Shown: piece after piece, positions 30,600-38,901 of the stretch | Position numbering within the stretch: position 1 is the first letter of the stretch | Layout of the letters: each line of letters starts with the position of its first letter | Origin: an uncultured Clostridia bacterium | GTDB taxonomy: Bacteria > Bacillota > Clostridia > Oscillospirales > CAG-272 | Direction: 5' to 3' | DNA length: 54,015 bases | Assembly: GCA_946407735.1 (NCBI GenBank) | Contig: CAMJPL010000018.1 | Span: forward strand, 1 to 54,015 | Notes under the pieces: generated by a model | The model's input: the letters and a program-made list of their open reading frames with translations, nothing else | What the model was told of the DNA's origin: nothing | Databases searched by the model: none | Position numbers and translations under genes: made by a program

Positions 30600-31904
30600 A
30601 TGAAAATATTATATCTTGACTGCGGGATGGGAGCCGCCGGGGATATGCTTACGGCGGCGCTCTGCGAGCTTATGCCGGACGCCGGAGCCTTTGTCTCCGA
30701 GCTGAACTCGCTCGGTATCCCCGGCATCGTTTATGCCGCCGAGAAGTCGGTGAAATGCGGGATAACCGGAACTCATATGTCCGTTAAGATCAACGGAGAG
30801 GAAGAATCGGCGGACGACTGCCATGAAGACGGTCATCATCATGAGCACATGCATGATCATGAGCACTCCCACGATCACGAAAACGAGCATGAGCATGAGC
30901 ACGAACACGAACAATCAGATCATGAACACGATCATGATCACGAGCACCATGATCACGAACACGCGCATCACCACAGCGGGATGAGCGACATCAGAAATAT
31001 CGTCTCAGCCATACCGGTGAGCGAGAAGGTAAAGAGCGAAATACTCGCGGTATATTCTCTCATCGCCGAGGCCGAGAGCCATGTGCACGGCGTGCCCGCC
31101 GAGCAGATCCATTTACATGAGGTCGGGACAATGGACGCCGTCGCCGACGTTACCGCGGTATGTCTCGCGATCGACAGACTTTCTCCCGACAGGATCATAG
31201 CCTCGCCTGTCCATGTCGGATCGGGGCATGTGCACTGCATGCACGGGATACTTCCCGTCCCTGCTCCGGCTACTGAATATATCCTCCGCGGCGTTCCGAT
31301 ATACAGCGGTCACATCAGCGGCGAGCTCTGCACCCCGACCGGGGCGGCGCTGCTTAAGCACTTCGCCTCGGAATTCGGCGCCATGCCGGTCATGAGAGCT
31401 GAGCGCACCGGCTATGGAATGGGAAAAAAGGACTTCGAGCAGGCGAACTGCCTGAGGGCGATCCTCGGCACGTCCGACGACGCCGGAAAAGATCAGGTCG
31501 TCGAGCTTTCCTGCAACATAGATGATATGAGCGGCGAGGACACTGCCTTTGCCGCGGAGGCGCTTATCGAAGGCGGCGCTCTGGACGTCTGGACCGAGCC
31601 GATAGGCATGAAAAAAGGACGTCCCGGGATAAAGCTATGCGTCCTCGCGAAGCCTGACGACAGCCGACGCATGGCGGAGCTGATATTCAGACACACATCG
31701 ACGATCGGGATAAGGACTGCCCTGCTTGACAGATACACCCTCGACAGACATGAGACCACGGCCGAAACAGAGCTCGGAGACGTTAGGTTCAAGGTATCGG
31801 AAGGCTATGGGGTAAAGAGAAGCAAGCCCGAATACGCCGACATCGCCGAGATCGCGAAGAAGACAGGCATGTCGGTCTCTGAGATAAGAGAAAAGCTGCG
31901 CTGA
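30600..31904 (+). CDS. larC: Nickel pincer cofactor biosynthesis protein LarC
   Basis: The 434-aa protein inserts nickel into the pyridinium dithiocarboxylate nucleotide to complete the nickel-pincer cofactor of lactate racemase-type enzymes (CTP-dependent cyclometallase). Family marks are the N-terminal LYLDCGMGAAGDM, HLHEVGTMDAVADV, the GELCTPTGAALL segment and the C-terminal KPEYADIAEIAKKTG. Residues 75-125 form a His/Glu/Asp insert with 25 histidines in 51 residues, probably nickel storage or delivery. In some lactobacilli LarC needs a programmed frameshift; here it is one continuous frame. larA, larB and larE are not in the window. GGAG lies 11 bases before the start. Confidence 0.95.
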   Translation: MKILYLDCGMGAAGDMLTAALCELMPDAGAFVSELNSLGIPGIVYAAEKSVKCGITGTHMSVKINGEEESADDCHEDGHHHEHMHDHEHSHDHENEHEHEHEHEQSDHEHDHDHEHHDHEHAHHHSGMSDIRNIVSAIPVSEKVKSEILAVYSLIAEAESHVHGVPAEQIHLHEVGTMDAVADVTAVCLAIDRLSPDRIIASPVHVGSGHVHCMHGILPVPAPATEYILRGVPIYSGHISGELCTPTGAALLKHFASEFGAMPVMRAERTGYGMGKKDFEQANCLRAILGTSDDAGKDQVVELSCNIDDMSGEDTAFAAEALIEGGALDVWTEPIGMKKGRPGIKLCVLAKPDDSRRMAELIFRHTSTIGIRTALLDRYTLDRHETTAETELGDVRFKVSEGYGVKRSKPEYADIAEIAKKTGMSVSEIREKLR

Positions 31905-31939
31905 CGCTCGAAGCTGTCAAACCGTCACAGTCAAAAAGT

Positions 31940-31967
31940 AAAACCGGACCGTCTCGGATCCGGTTTT
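31940..31967. terminator. Bidirectional terminator between larC and transporter gene
   Basis: AAAACCGGA (31940-31948) pairs perfectly with TCCGGTTTT (31959-31967), between convergent genes. Confidence 0.8.
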
Positions 31968-31975
31968 CTGATTAT

Positions 31976-32842
31976 TTAAAGATTCAATATAATTATCGAC
32001 ATAACTGCCGCCGCGACGCCGATCTTCTGTATGAACGATATCTTTTCCTTATATATAAGCACAGCCCAGATGAAGGCGAAGATGATCGAGCCGGCCGACA
32101 CCGCCGGATATTCAACGGTCGCCGGGATCATGGTATTGAGCATCATGACGATCATGTTCGCTATCACATTGGCAACGCCCTCGGGAGCTGCCAAAAGGAG
32201 GCTGAATTTCACCGCCTTCTTTATCCCGGTCTTGTTTTTGAAGAAAAGCACTATGAAAAGATTCGCGACCGCGTATATAGTCATACCGATAAGGAGATAT
32301 TCCCTCTGATACAGACCGGGATAATCGGTCTGATGCACCTTCTGCATGACGGCGCATCCGCCGTTCATGACGAAAAGGATGATCACCCATATCAGCCATT
32401 TGCGGTTCACATCAAGCGTCTCGTTTTTGTAGTTGAACATTATGAGCGAGATCACGAGCAGCACAAAGCCGATTCCGGTCGTCAGCCTGAAACGGTCGCC
32501 GAGAAACAGCACCGACCATATCGTCGGGAGGACTACCGAAAAGCTCATTATCAGATTCGTCAGCGACATTGATCCGCTTTCAAGGCAGATATTCAGCGCC
32601 GACGTTGTCCCGACGAAACCTATGCCGAATATTATGCCGTATATGATCGTCGGCGTATGGAGGGTTATCCCTTCTCCGGTGATCAGTATCGCGGCTATGA
32701 CTGTGACGACGCTTGCCGCGGCGGCGAAAAGATTGAATGAATGTACCGATATCGGGTCGTGCGTCTCTATCGCGTACTGCTTGTGCAGAAGCGACTGAAC
32801 TCCGAGAAGCGCGATGCAGACAGCCAAAAGAAGATAATTCAT
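31976..32842 (-). CDS. DMT/EamA superfamily transporter
   Basis: The 288-aa hydrophobic protein has about ten membrane helices in two similar halves, the layout of the drug/metabolite transporter superfamily (EamA-like). Recognisable parts are LLGVQSLLHKQYA at the start, the end of the first half near FLGDRFRLTTGIGFVLLVISL, and FAFIWAVLIYKEKISFIQKIGVA at the end, where the second half closes. It probably exports or imports a small metabolite across the cytoplasmic membrane; the substrate is unknown. GGAG precedes ATG 32842. It is monocistronic. Confidence 0.82.
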   Translation of the reverse strand: MNYLLLAVCIALLGVQSLLHKQYAIETHDPISVHSFNLFAAAASVVTVIAAILITGEGITLHTPTIIYGIIFGIGFVGTTSALNICLESGSMSLTNLIMSFSVVLPTIWSVLFLGDRFRLTTGIGFVLLVISLIMFNYKNETLDVNRKWLIWVIILFVMNGGCAVMQKVHQTDYPGLYQREYLLIGMTIYAVANLFIVLFFKNKTGIKKAVKFSLLLAAPEGVANVIANMIVMMLNTMIPATVEYPAVSAGSIIFAFIWAVLIYKEKISFIQKIGVAAAVMSIIILNL

Positions 32843-32932
32843 ATCCGCTCCATGATTACAGTGATGAAGTATATTATATCACTTTCCGAGGCGCAAATCA
32901 AGCGCCTGAACGGCAAATAAAAACATTTCCTC

Positions 32933-32961
32933 TTGACATGGCTGTTTTATGATGGTATAAT
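32933..32961 (+). promoter_or_regulatory. Consensus promoter of the GH38 gene
   Basis: TTGACA (32933-32938) and TATAAT (32956-32961) are separated by 17 bp. GGAGG follows the start region, 14 bases before ATG 33008. Confidence 0.8.
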
Positions 32962-33007
32962 ATTCGGGAACGGAATACACATATCCCCGGAGGTATTATA
33001 TTCAATC

Positions 33008-35500
33008 ATGAAGAAAAAACTGTATATGATCGGCAACGCGCACCTCGATCCGGTATGGCAGTGGCGCTGGTCCGAGGGCGTTGCCGCCGTCAAGCAGACC
33101 ATCCAGGCCGCGCTTGACCGGATGGATGAAAACGACGACTTTGTCTTCACCTCATCTCAGGCGGTGATGTACCGCTGGCTTTCCGAATGCGCTCCCGGCA
33201 TGATAGAGAAGATCCGCGAGCGCGTCGCCGAGGGCAGATTCGTGATATGCGGCGGGCAGTACGTCCAGCCCGACTGCAACACGCCCTCCGGGGAATCCTT
33301 CGTACGTCATTCGCTGTATTCCCAGCGCATGTTCAAGCGTCTGCTCGGCACGACGGCGAAGACGGCGTACAATGTCGACAGCTTCGGTCACAACGCCATG
33401 CTGCCGCAGATATTCAGGAAATCCGGCCTCGAGGGATATGTAATGATGCGCCCCGGTCAGCACGAGAAGGCGCTTCTGAACAATGTGTTCCTCTGGAGAT
33501 CTCCCGACGGGACCGAGCTTCCCGTCTTCCGCATCGCCGGCGGATACGGCGGCAACTACAAGAGCCTTGATGACGTGAGAAACGACATCAATGAGACGAG
33601 CGACAGCACCAACGCCGACCTCGACATCACGATGGTGTTCTACGGCGTCGGAAATCACGGCGGCGGCCCGACCAAAAAGAACATCGCTCTGGTAAAGGAG
33701 ATCCAGAAGGAGCTCTGCGGCGAGGCGGAAGTCATATTCTCCGATCCGACGACATTCTTCGACGATCTCAAAAAATCGGGATATCAGCTTCCCGTACTTG
33801 AAGACGATCTGCAGCATCACGCCTCCGGATGCTACTCGACGGTTTCCGAGCTCAAGCGTCTCAACCGCCGTCTCGAAGCCGATCTTTTCTTCGCCGAGGC
33901 ATACGCTTCGATAACGAACAAGCTGCTTTCCCTCGAATACCCGCGCGCAAAATTCGAGGAGGCATGGGAGAACGTGCTGTTCAACCAGTTCCATGACAGC
34001 ATGGGCGGATGCTCGTTCGAGAAGGTGTATGAAGACGCCTTCGCCTTCGCCGGCGAAGCCCAGTCGATAGCGTCGAAATCCATAGTCAACAGCACTCAGG
34101 CCCTCTCGTGGGCCGTCGATACGATAGATCTCCCGGGAACGCCGATCATCGTCTTCAATCCTCATCCGTGGACGGTAAAAGCGCCGGTACAGATCAACTT
34201 CAGCACCGCGAACATAAAGGATCTCTCCAGGAACATCATCCCGACGCAGGCGGTTCATTCACAGGCCGAGTCGTGCATGTGGCGCGACGATATCCTCTTC
34301 AGCGCCGAGATACCGCCGATGGGCTACACGACATATCTCGTCGAGGGACGCACCGAGGAGACGATCAGCTGGACCAGCATCGGCGACAGCAAGAGCAGGA
34401 TCGACGTCGAATCTCCGGTAAAGGCCGAAGCGCAGCCCGAGCTCCAGACATCGAACGACCATAAGGGACCTGCCATCGAAAACGAGTATCTCAGAGTCGA
34501 GATCTGCCCCTACCGCGGCTGGATCCTCTCGATGAAGGACAAGGAGACCGGCGAGGAGCTGATAAACGACGACGCCGGAGTCCCGGTCGTCATAGACGAG
34601 TACTCGCACGACACATGGAGTCACGCGAAGAACTTCTTCGACAAAGAGATCGCCGTCTTCTCCGACGCCGTCTGCACCGTGGTCGAGAGCGGTCCCGTCC
34701 GCGCGACGATAAAGGCGGTAAGCCGCTATAACGACTCCACCCTCACCCAGTATTTCAGCCTCGTGCAGGGCGAGAAGATGCTCCGTGTCAGAGCGATATG
34801 CGACTGGCGCGAGAAGCACAAGATGCTCAAGATCAGCAATTCCTGCATGATCGGCGAGCCTCTCGCGGCCGATTATGAGATACCGTTCAGCCACTTCGCG
34901 CGCCCCTGCGACGGCGAGGAGGAGAACGGACACCGCTACGTCGTCGTCCGCGGCTCGAAGAGAAGCATGGCCATGCTCAATGACAGCAAGTACAGCTTCT
35001 CCGTCAAGGGAGACGATATGCGCCTGACGGTCCTCCGCAGCCCGATATACGGCGATCACGGCGGACCGCGCACCTCCGAGAGCGAGTTCACCGAACAGGG
35101 CAGATCCGAATTCGGCTACGCCCTCATTCCCTGCGCCGCCGAGCCGGACTACGCCGCCATCGAACGCAGAGCCGCCGAGTTCAACAGTCAGCCGGTCCCG
35201 GTATCGGAAAACAATCACAAGGGATATCTCGCCCCGACGGCCAGCTTCGTCTCCGTCGACGCCGACGATATCGACATCACCGCCTTCAAGCGCTCCGAGG
35301 ACGACAACGGATGGATCATCCGCGCCTACGAGACCGCCGGTCACGATACCGACGCCGTGATCAGCCTGCCGATACTCGGCGCCGAGCTTCCGCTTCATTT
35401 CGGTAAGTTCGAGGTAAGAACGATACTCATCCCCGACATCAGAAGCGGCGGCGAAAACAAAGAGCCTCACGAAGTCATGATGACCGAATGGGAATACTGA
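33008..35500 (+). CDS. GH38 alpha-mannosidase
   Basis: The 830-aa protein has the GH38 catalytic barrel with zinc ligands H12 and D14 in GNAHLDPVWQWRW and D124 in YNVDSFGHN (also the catalytic nucleophile), followed by the three-helix middle domain (HASGCYSTVSELKRLNR, FNQFHDSMGGCSFE) and beta-sandwich C-domains. It removes alpha-linked mannose from N-glycan-like or other manno-oligosaccharides. There is no signal peptide, so it acts inside the cell. The start at ATG 33008 is where the homology begins. The gene is followed after a terminator by a GH106-like gene, so a shared glycan substrate containing mannose and rhamnose or related sugars is possible. Confidence 0.94.
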   Translation: MKKKLYMIGNAHLDPVWQWRWSEGVAAVKQTIQAALDRMDENDDFVFTSSQAVMYRWLSECAPGMIEKIRERVAEGRFVICGGQYVQPDCNTPSGESFVRHSLYSQRMFKRLLGTTAKTAYNVDSFGHNAMLPQIFRKSGLEGYVMMRPGQHEKALLNNVFLWRSPDGTELPVFRIAGGYGGNYKSLDDVRNDINETSDSTNADLDITMVFYGVGNHGGGPTKKNIALVKEIQKELCGEAEVIFSDPTTFFDDLKKSGYQLPVLEDDLQHHASGCYSTVSELKRLNRRLEADLFFAEAYASITNKLLSLEYPRAKFEEAWENVLFNQFHDSMGGCSFEKVYEDAFAFAGEAQSIASKSIVNSTQALSWAVDTIDLPGTPIIVFNPHPWTVKAPVQINFSTANIKDLSRNIIPTQAVHSQAESCMWRDDILFSAEIPPMGYTTYLVEGRTEETISWTSIGDSKSRIDVESPVKAEAQPELQTSNDHKGPAIENEYLRVEICPYRGWILSMKDKETGEELINDDAGVPVVIDEYSHDTWSHAKNFFDKEIAVFSDAVCTVVESGPVRATIKAVSRYNDSTLTQYFSLVQGEKMLRVRAICDWREKHKMLKISNSCMIGEPLAADYEIPFSHFARPCDGEEENGHRYVVVRGSKRSMAMLNDSKYSFSVKGDDMRLTVLRSPIYGDHGGPRTSESEFTEQGRSEFGYALIPCAAEPDYAAIERRAAEFNSQPVPVSENNHKGYLAPTASFVSVDADDIDITAFKRSEDDNGWIIRAYETAGHDTDAVISLPILGAELPLHFGKFEVRTILIPDIRSGGENKEPHEVMMTEWEY

Positions 35501-35524
35501 CGGCTTTATAAGAACAATGTATGT

Positions 35525-35557
35525 AAAAGGGACCTTTCAATAAAGAAGGGTCTCTTT
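35525..35557 (+). terminator. Terminator of the GH38 gene
   Basis: AAAGGGACC pairs with GGTCTCTTT (one G-T pair) over a 14-nt loop. Confidence 0.65.
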
Positions 35558-35581
35558 CCGTAGACATGACGGTGACATAAG

Positions 35582-38305
35582 ATGAAGGAATCATTTTACA
35601 GAGACTATATATCCTCCCCTCCGGCTTCGGCGAGGGGGTTCACCCGCTGGTGGTGGTACGGCTGCTGCGTCGAAAAGGATGAGATCGACCGCGAGCTCGA
35701 TTTCATGCATGAAGCCGGGATCGGCGGGGTCGAGCTCCAGATACTGTACCCGGTCGAGGCCGACGATCCCGAGAAGGGCTTCCATAACATCCCGTTCGGC
35801 TCGCCGGAGTTTTTCGATATCCTGAAATACACATCCGAAGCCTGCGAAAAGCGCGGCATGAAGCTCGACATAACGCCGGGATCGTCATGGCCGTACGGCG
35901 GACCGTTCATCGACGATGAGGACGCGCAGCAGGAGGCGATCCCGTATCAGTACGACATCACAGGACCCTGTGATTTTTCCTGCGACTTTACCACCCGCTT
36001 CGCCGGTGACGTCTGCGCCGCCGTGATGGGGAGGATGGAGCACTCAAAGATGCTGCCCGAGACCGTCATCGACATAACCGACAAATTCGTCGTAAAGCCG
36101 CTGTTCGGCTGGCCGTGGGGCACCGAGCTCAAGACGATACATATTCCCGAAGGTGACTGGAAGCTCTGCTTCTTCGTCATATCCATGCACCGCAACCGCG
36201 TCGGCAAGCCGGGGCGCAACGCAGAGGGACGTGTCATCGATCACTGCTCGCGTCACGCGATGGACACCTTCCTCAAAAACATGGTCGAGCCGATAGCCGA
36301 AAGAGTACCGGGCATAAATACATGGTTCTGCGATTCGATCGAGGTCGAGGGGCACAACTGGAGCGGTGTCCTTATCGACGAATTCAGAAAGAGACGCGGG
36401 TATGATCTCAGGCCGTATATCTACGCTCTATGGGGAGATCTCGGTGATATCTCGCCGCTTGTACGATATGATTACTTCAAAACGATGGGCGAGCTGACGA
36501 TAGAGAATTTCTTCGATGTGCTCACCGATTTCGCTCACTCTCACGGTCAGAAAAGCAGGATCCAGGCGCACGGGACATGGGGCGACATACTGAGGGTCTA
36601 CGCGGCGGCCGATATCCCGGAGGGCGAGACCTTCGGCGATCACAGGACGCTCGAGGTGAACACAATCCACCGCAGGCTGGCGTCGTCGGCTTCCCACATC
36701 TACGGCAGAGAGATATGCTCAAACGAGACCTTCACATGGCTCAAGCGCCCGAGGTTCACCGAAACTCTCGAGGAGATGAAAGCCGCCGTCGACGCCGTCT
36801 TCTGCGACGGAATGAACATGATCGTAAATCACGGCTATGCGTATTCTCCCGAAAAGGCCGGAAAACGCGGATGGCCGTTCTACGCATCGACGCATATCAA
36901 CCACACCGTGCCGTGGTGGAGCCTCTATCATAATCTGTCCGGATACATCACCCGTGTCAGCGCCATGCTCCGCCGCGGGCACAATGTCTCTGAGACCGCC
37001 GTCTATCTGCCGACGGCCGACGTCTATTCGGACAATATGATGAGCGAGCTTCACCTCGCCATGAGGATGGAGGAGCATCTCGGCCGCAAGAGGATGGACC
37101 GCATCCAGAAAGCCGGGTACTGGTTCGATTACATCAACGACGAGGCTCTCACCTCACTCGGCGATATAAAGGACGGCGGACTTCGCATAGGCGAAAACGT
37201 ATACAGGACGATCATCATCGCAAAATGCACCCGGCTCCCGGTCGAAACGGCTGTAGCGCTGAAACGTTTCGCCGAGGCGGGAGGCATACTTATCGCCGCC
37301 GAAAAGGCGCCGGACAGATGCTGCGGTCTTGTCGATTACGAGGAAAACACCGCGAAGGTACGCTCGCTCATAAGCGAGGCTTTCTCTCTGCCGAACGCGT
37401 ATATAACTGACGATGCCGACGACTCTCTGATAAGCTGTCTGCGGGCTCACACACAGCCTGACGTCGTGATATCATATCCTGATGACATCGGCTTCGTCCA
37501 CCGGGCGGACGGAAACGACCATATCTATTTCATCTCCAATATATCCGATGCCGCTCACACCGCCGACGCCGTATTCAAGGGCAGGCGCGAGGAATGCCGG
37601 ATATTCAGATCGGTGCCGGACGACGGCGGGGAGTATTCAGATATCGGCTTCTCAAGATCCGACAGCGACATGGGAGCTTCCCTTTCATTCGATCTCGAGC
37701 CGCATGAGAGCGTATTCGTCGTCTTCTCCCCCGATTTCACACCGTCCGAAACATGCCGAACGGCAAAAGCCGATCTTGATTCGGAAGCCGATCTTGATTC
37801 GGAAGAGATAACCGGATGGAGCCTTGATATACCAGAAAGAGGCGTCAGCTTCGGTATAGGCGATCCCGTATCCTGGGAAAATCTCCCCGGTCTCGGCGAT
37901 TATTCCGGCGAGGGGATCTACTCGGCGGTATTCTTCATTTCGGAAGAGGACAATGACGCCGCATTGACGCTTGAAGGCCTTTCCTGCGCCTGCTCGGTAT
38001 ATATCAACGGCAGCTATGCGGGCGACATATGGACGCACCCATACCGGCTGAAGATAGGAAAATATCTCACATCCGGCCTTAACACCGTCGAGATAAGCGT
38101 AAAGTCGACGCTCGTCAACGAGATGCGCGTCCTTGATCCGGACGGATGGCATCATCACGACACCGTGCTTGAGCACTGGCCGTATTACGGGAAGATCATC
38201 GACGATCATCTCAAGGTGAGGATGAACACCAGACGCGAGCATGACGAGCAGACCGAGCCGGTAAAGAGCGGCATATGGGGCAGGGTAAGAATAATAACAG
38301 GGTGA
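35582..38305 (+). CDS. GH106-like glycoside hydrolase (alpha-L-rhamnosidase type)
   Basis: The 907-aa protein resembles GH106: FTRWWWYGCCVEKDEIDREL followed by MHEAGIGGVELQ at the start, LDITPGSSWPYGGPF, SIEVEGHNWSGVLIDEFRKRRGYD, and IVNHGYAYSPEK in the barrel, then a C-terminal beta-sandwich (LEGLSCACSVYINGSYAGDIWTHPY). GH106 enzymes release alpha-L-rhamnose from plant or microbial glycans by inversion, calcium-dependent. No signal peptide is seen. A tandem 18-bp duplication (37769-37804) adds the repeat ADLDSE twice in the linker before the C-domain. The start has only a weak ribosome binding site. GH106 membership is judged by motif memory, so other families of this shape are possible. Confidence 0.8.
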   Translation: MKESFYRDYISSPPASARGFTRWWWYGCCVEKDEIDRELDFMHEAGIGGVELQILYPVEADDPEKGFHNIPFGSPEFFDILKYTSEACEKRGMKLDITPGSSWPYGGPFIDDEDAQQEAIPYQYDITGPCDFSCDFTTRFAGDVCAAVMGRMEHSKMLPETVIDITDKFVVKPLFGWPWGTELKTIHIPEGDWKLCFFVISMHRNRVGKPGRNAEGRVIDHCSRHAMDTFLKNMVEPIAERVPGINTWFCDSIEVEGHNWSGVLIDEFRKRRGYDLRPYIYALWGDLGDISPLVRYDYFKTMGELTIENFFDVLTDFAHSHGQKSRIQAHGTWGDILRVYAAADIPEGETFGDHRTLEVNTIHRRLASSASHIYGREICSNETFTWLKRPRFTETLEEMKAAVDAVFCDGMNMIVNHGYAYSPEKAGKRGWPFYASTHINHTVPWWSLYHNLSGYITRVSAMLRRGHNVSETAVYLPTADVYSDNMMSELHLAMRMEEHLGRKRMDRIQKAGYWFDYINDEALTSLGDIKDGGLRIGENVYRTIIIAKCTRLPVETAVALKRFAEAGGILIAAEKAPDRCCGLVDYEENTAKVRSLISEAFSLPNAYITDDADDSLISCLRAHTQPDVVISYPDDIGFVHRADGNDHIYFISNISDAAHTADAVFKGRREECRIFRSVPDDGGEYSDIGFSRSDSDMGASLSFDLEPHESVFVVFSPDFTPSETCRTAKADLDSEADLDSEEITGWSLDIPERGVSFGIGDPVSWENLPGLGDYSGEGIYSAVFFISEEDNDAALTLEGLSCACSVYINGSYAGDIWTHPYRLKIGKYLTSGLNTVEISVKSTLVNEMRVLDPDGWHHHDTVLEHWPYYGKIIDDHLKVRMNTRREHDEQTEPVKSGIWGRVRIITG
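37769..37804 (+). repeat. In-frame 18-bp tandem duplication in GH106-like gene
   Basis: GCCGATCTTGATTCGGAA occurs twice head to tail (37769-37786 and 37787-37804), encoding ADLDSE twice in a linker. Perfect identity suggests a recent slippage event. Confidence 0.9.
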
Positions 38306-38316
38306 CGCGTCAATAA

Positions 38317-38353
38317 CTCTCCGGCCCCTATGAAATATCTCGGGGCCGGAGAG
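38317..38353 (+). terminator. Strong hairpin without U tail after the GH106-like gene
   Basis: CTCTCCGGCCCC (38317-38328) pairs perfectly with the complement at 38342-38353 over a 13-nt loop. No T run follows, so it is a weak or factor-dependent terminator, an RNA-stability element, or part of the leader of the next gene. Confidence 0.45.
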
Positions 38354-38379
38354 CGTCGTCGGCTCTGTTGGAGGTTATC

Positions 38380-38895
38380 ATGAAGATCGCTGTTATCGGT
38401 TATTCCGGGGCGGGCAAATCGACTCTCGCCGGAATGCTGGGTGAAAAATACTCGCTCCCGGTCCTTCACCTTGACAGGCTGAATTACTCGCCTGGTTGGG
38501 TGGAAAGGCCGAAGGAGGCCGGAGCCGCTGAGGTCGGTGAATTTCTCGACGCCAATCCTTCGGGATGGGTGATAGACGGCAACTACAGCAGATGGCACTA
38601 CGAAAGGCGGATGGAGGAAGCCGACAGGATCATCCTGCTGGATTATAACCGGATCTTCTGCTTCTTTTCGGCGCTCGGAAGATACCGGAAATACAAAAAC
38701 CGCACCCGTCCTGACATGGCGGACGGGTGCGATGAAAAGTTCGATCTTGATTTCGCTCTCTGGATCCTGTGGAAGGGACGCGGCAGAAAGCAGCGGGACA
38801 GACACGACAGGCTTGAAAAGAAGTACGGGGACAAATTCATCCGTATCAGAAGCCGTCGCCGGCTGAACAAAATGCTGCGCGAAGGAAGGATATGA
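38380..38895 (+). CDS. P-loop kinase-like protein (FlaR/topology-modulation-like AAA)
   Basis: The 171-aa protein is a small P-loop NTPase: Walker A GYSGAGKST at residues 7-15, an adenylate-kinase-like NPSGWVIDGNYSRW segment, and a basic helical C-terminus. It resembles the adenylate kinase-related proteins labelled as DNA topology modulation protein FlaR, whose true substrate is not known. GGAGG precedes ATG 38380. The C-terminus is rich in Arg and Lys, which would suit nucleic acid or phosphate-rich ligands. It converges with the fusion gene at 38902 (6-bp gap). Confidence 0.8.
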   Translation: MKIAVIGYSGAGKSTLAGMLGEKYSLPVLHLDRLNYSPGWVERPKEAGAAEVGEFLDANPSGWVIDGNYSRWHYERRMEEADRIILLDYNRIFCFFSALGRYRKYKNRTRPDMADGCDEKFDLDFALWILWKGRGRKQRDRHDRLEKKYGDKFIRIRSRRRLNKMLREGRI

Positions 38896-38901
38896 GCTTT
38901 T

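Noticed and set aside
30822..30974. Repeated CATGA/GAGCA pattern that looks like a repeat array or CRISPR
   Set aside because: It is the coding sequence of a His/Glu-rich insert in LarC; there are no spacers of uniform length.
30600..31904. Programmed frameshift in larC as in lactobacilli
   Set aside because: The gene is one continuous frame covering both LarC domains.
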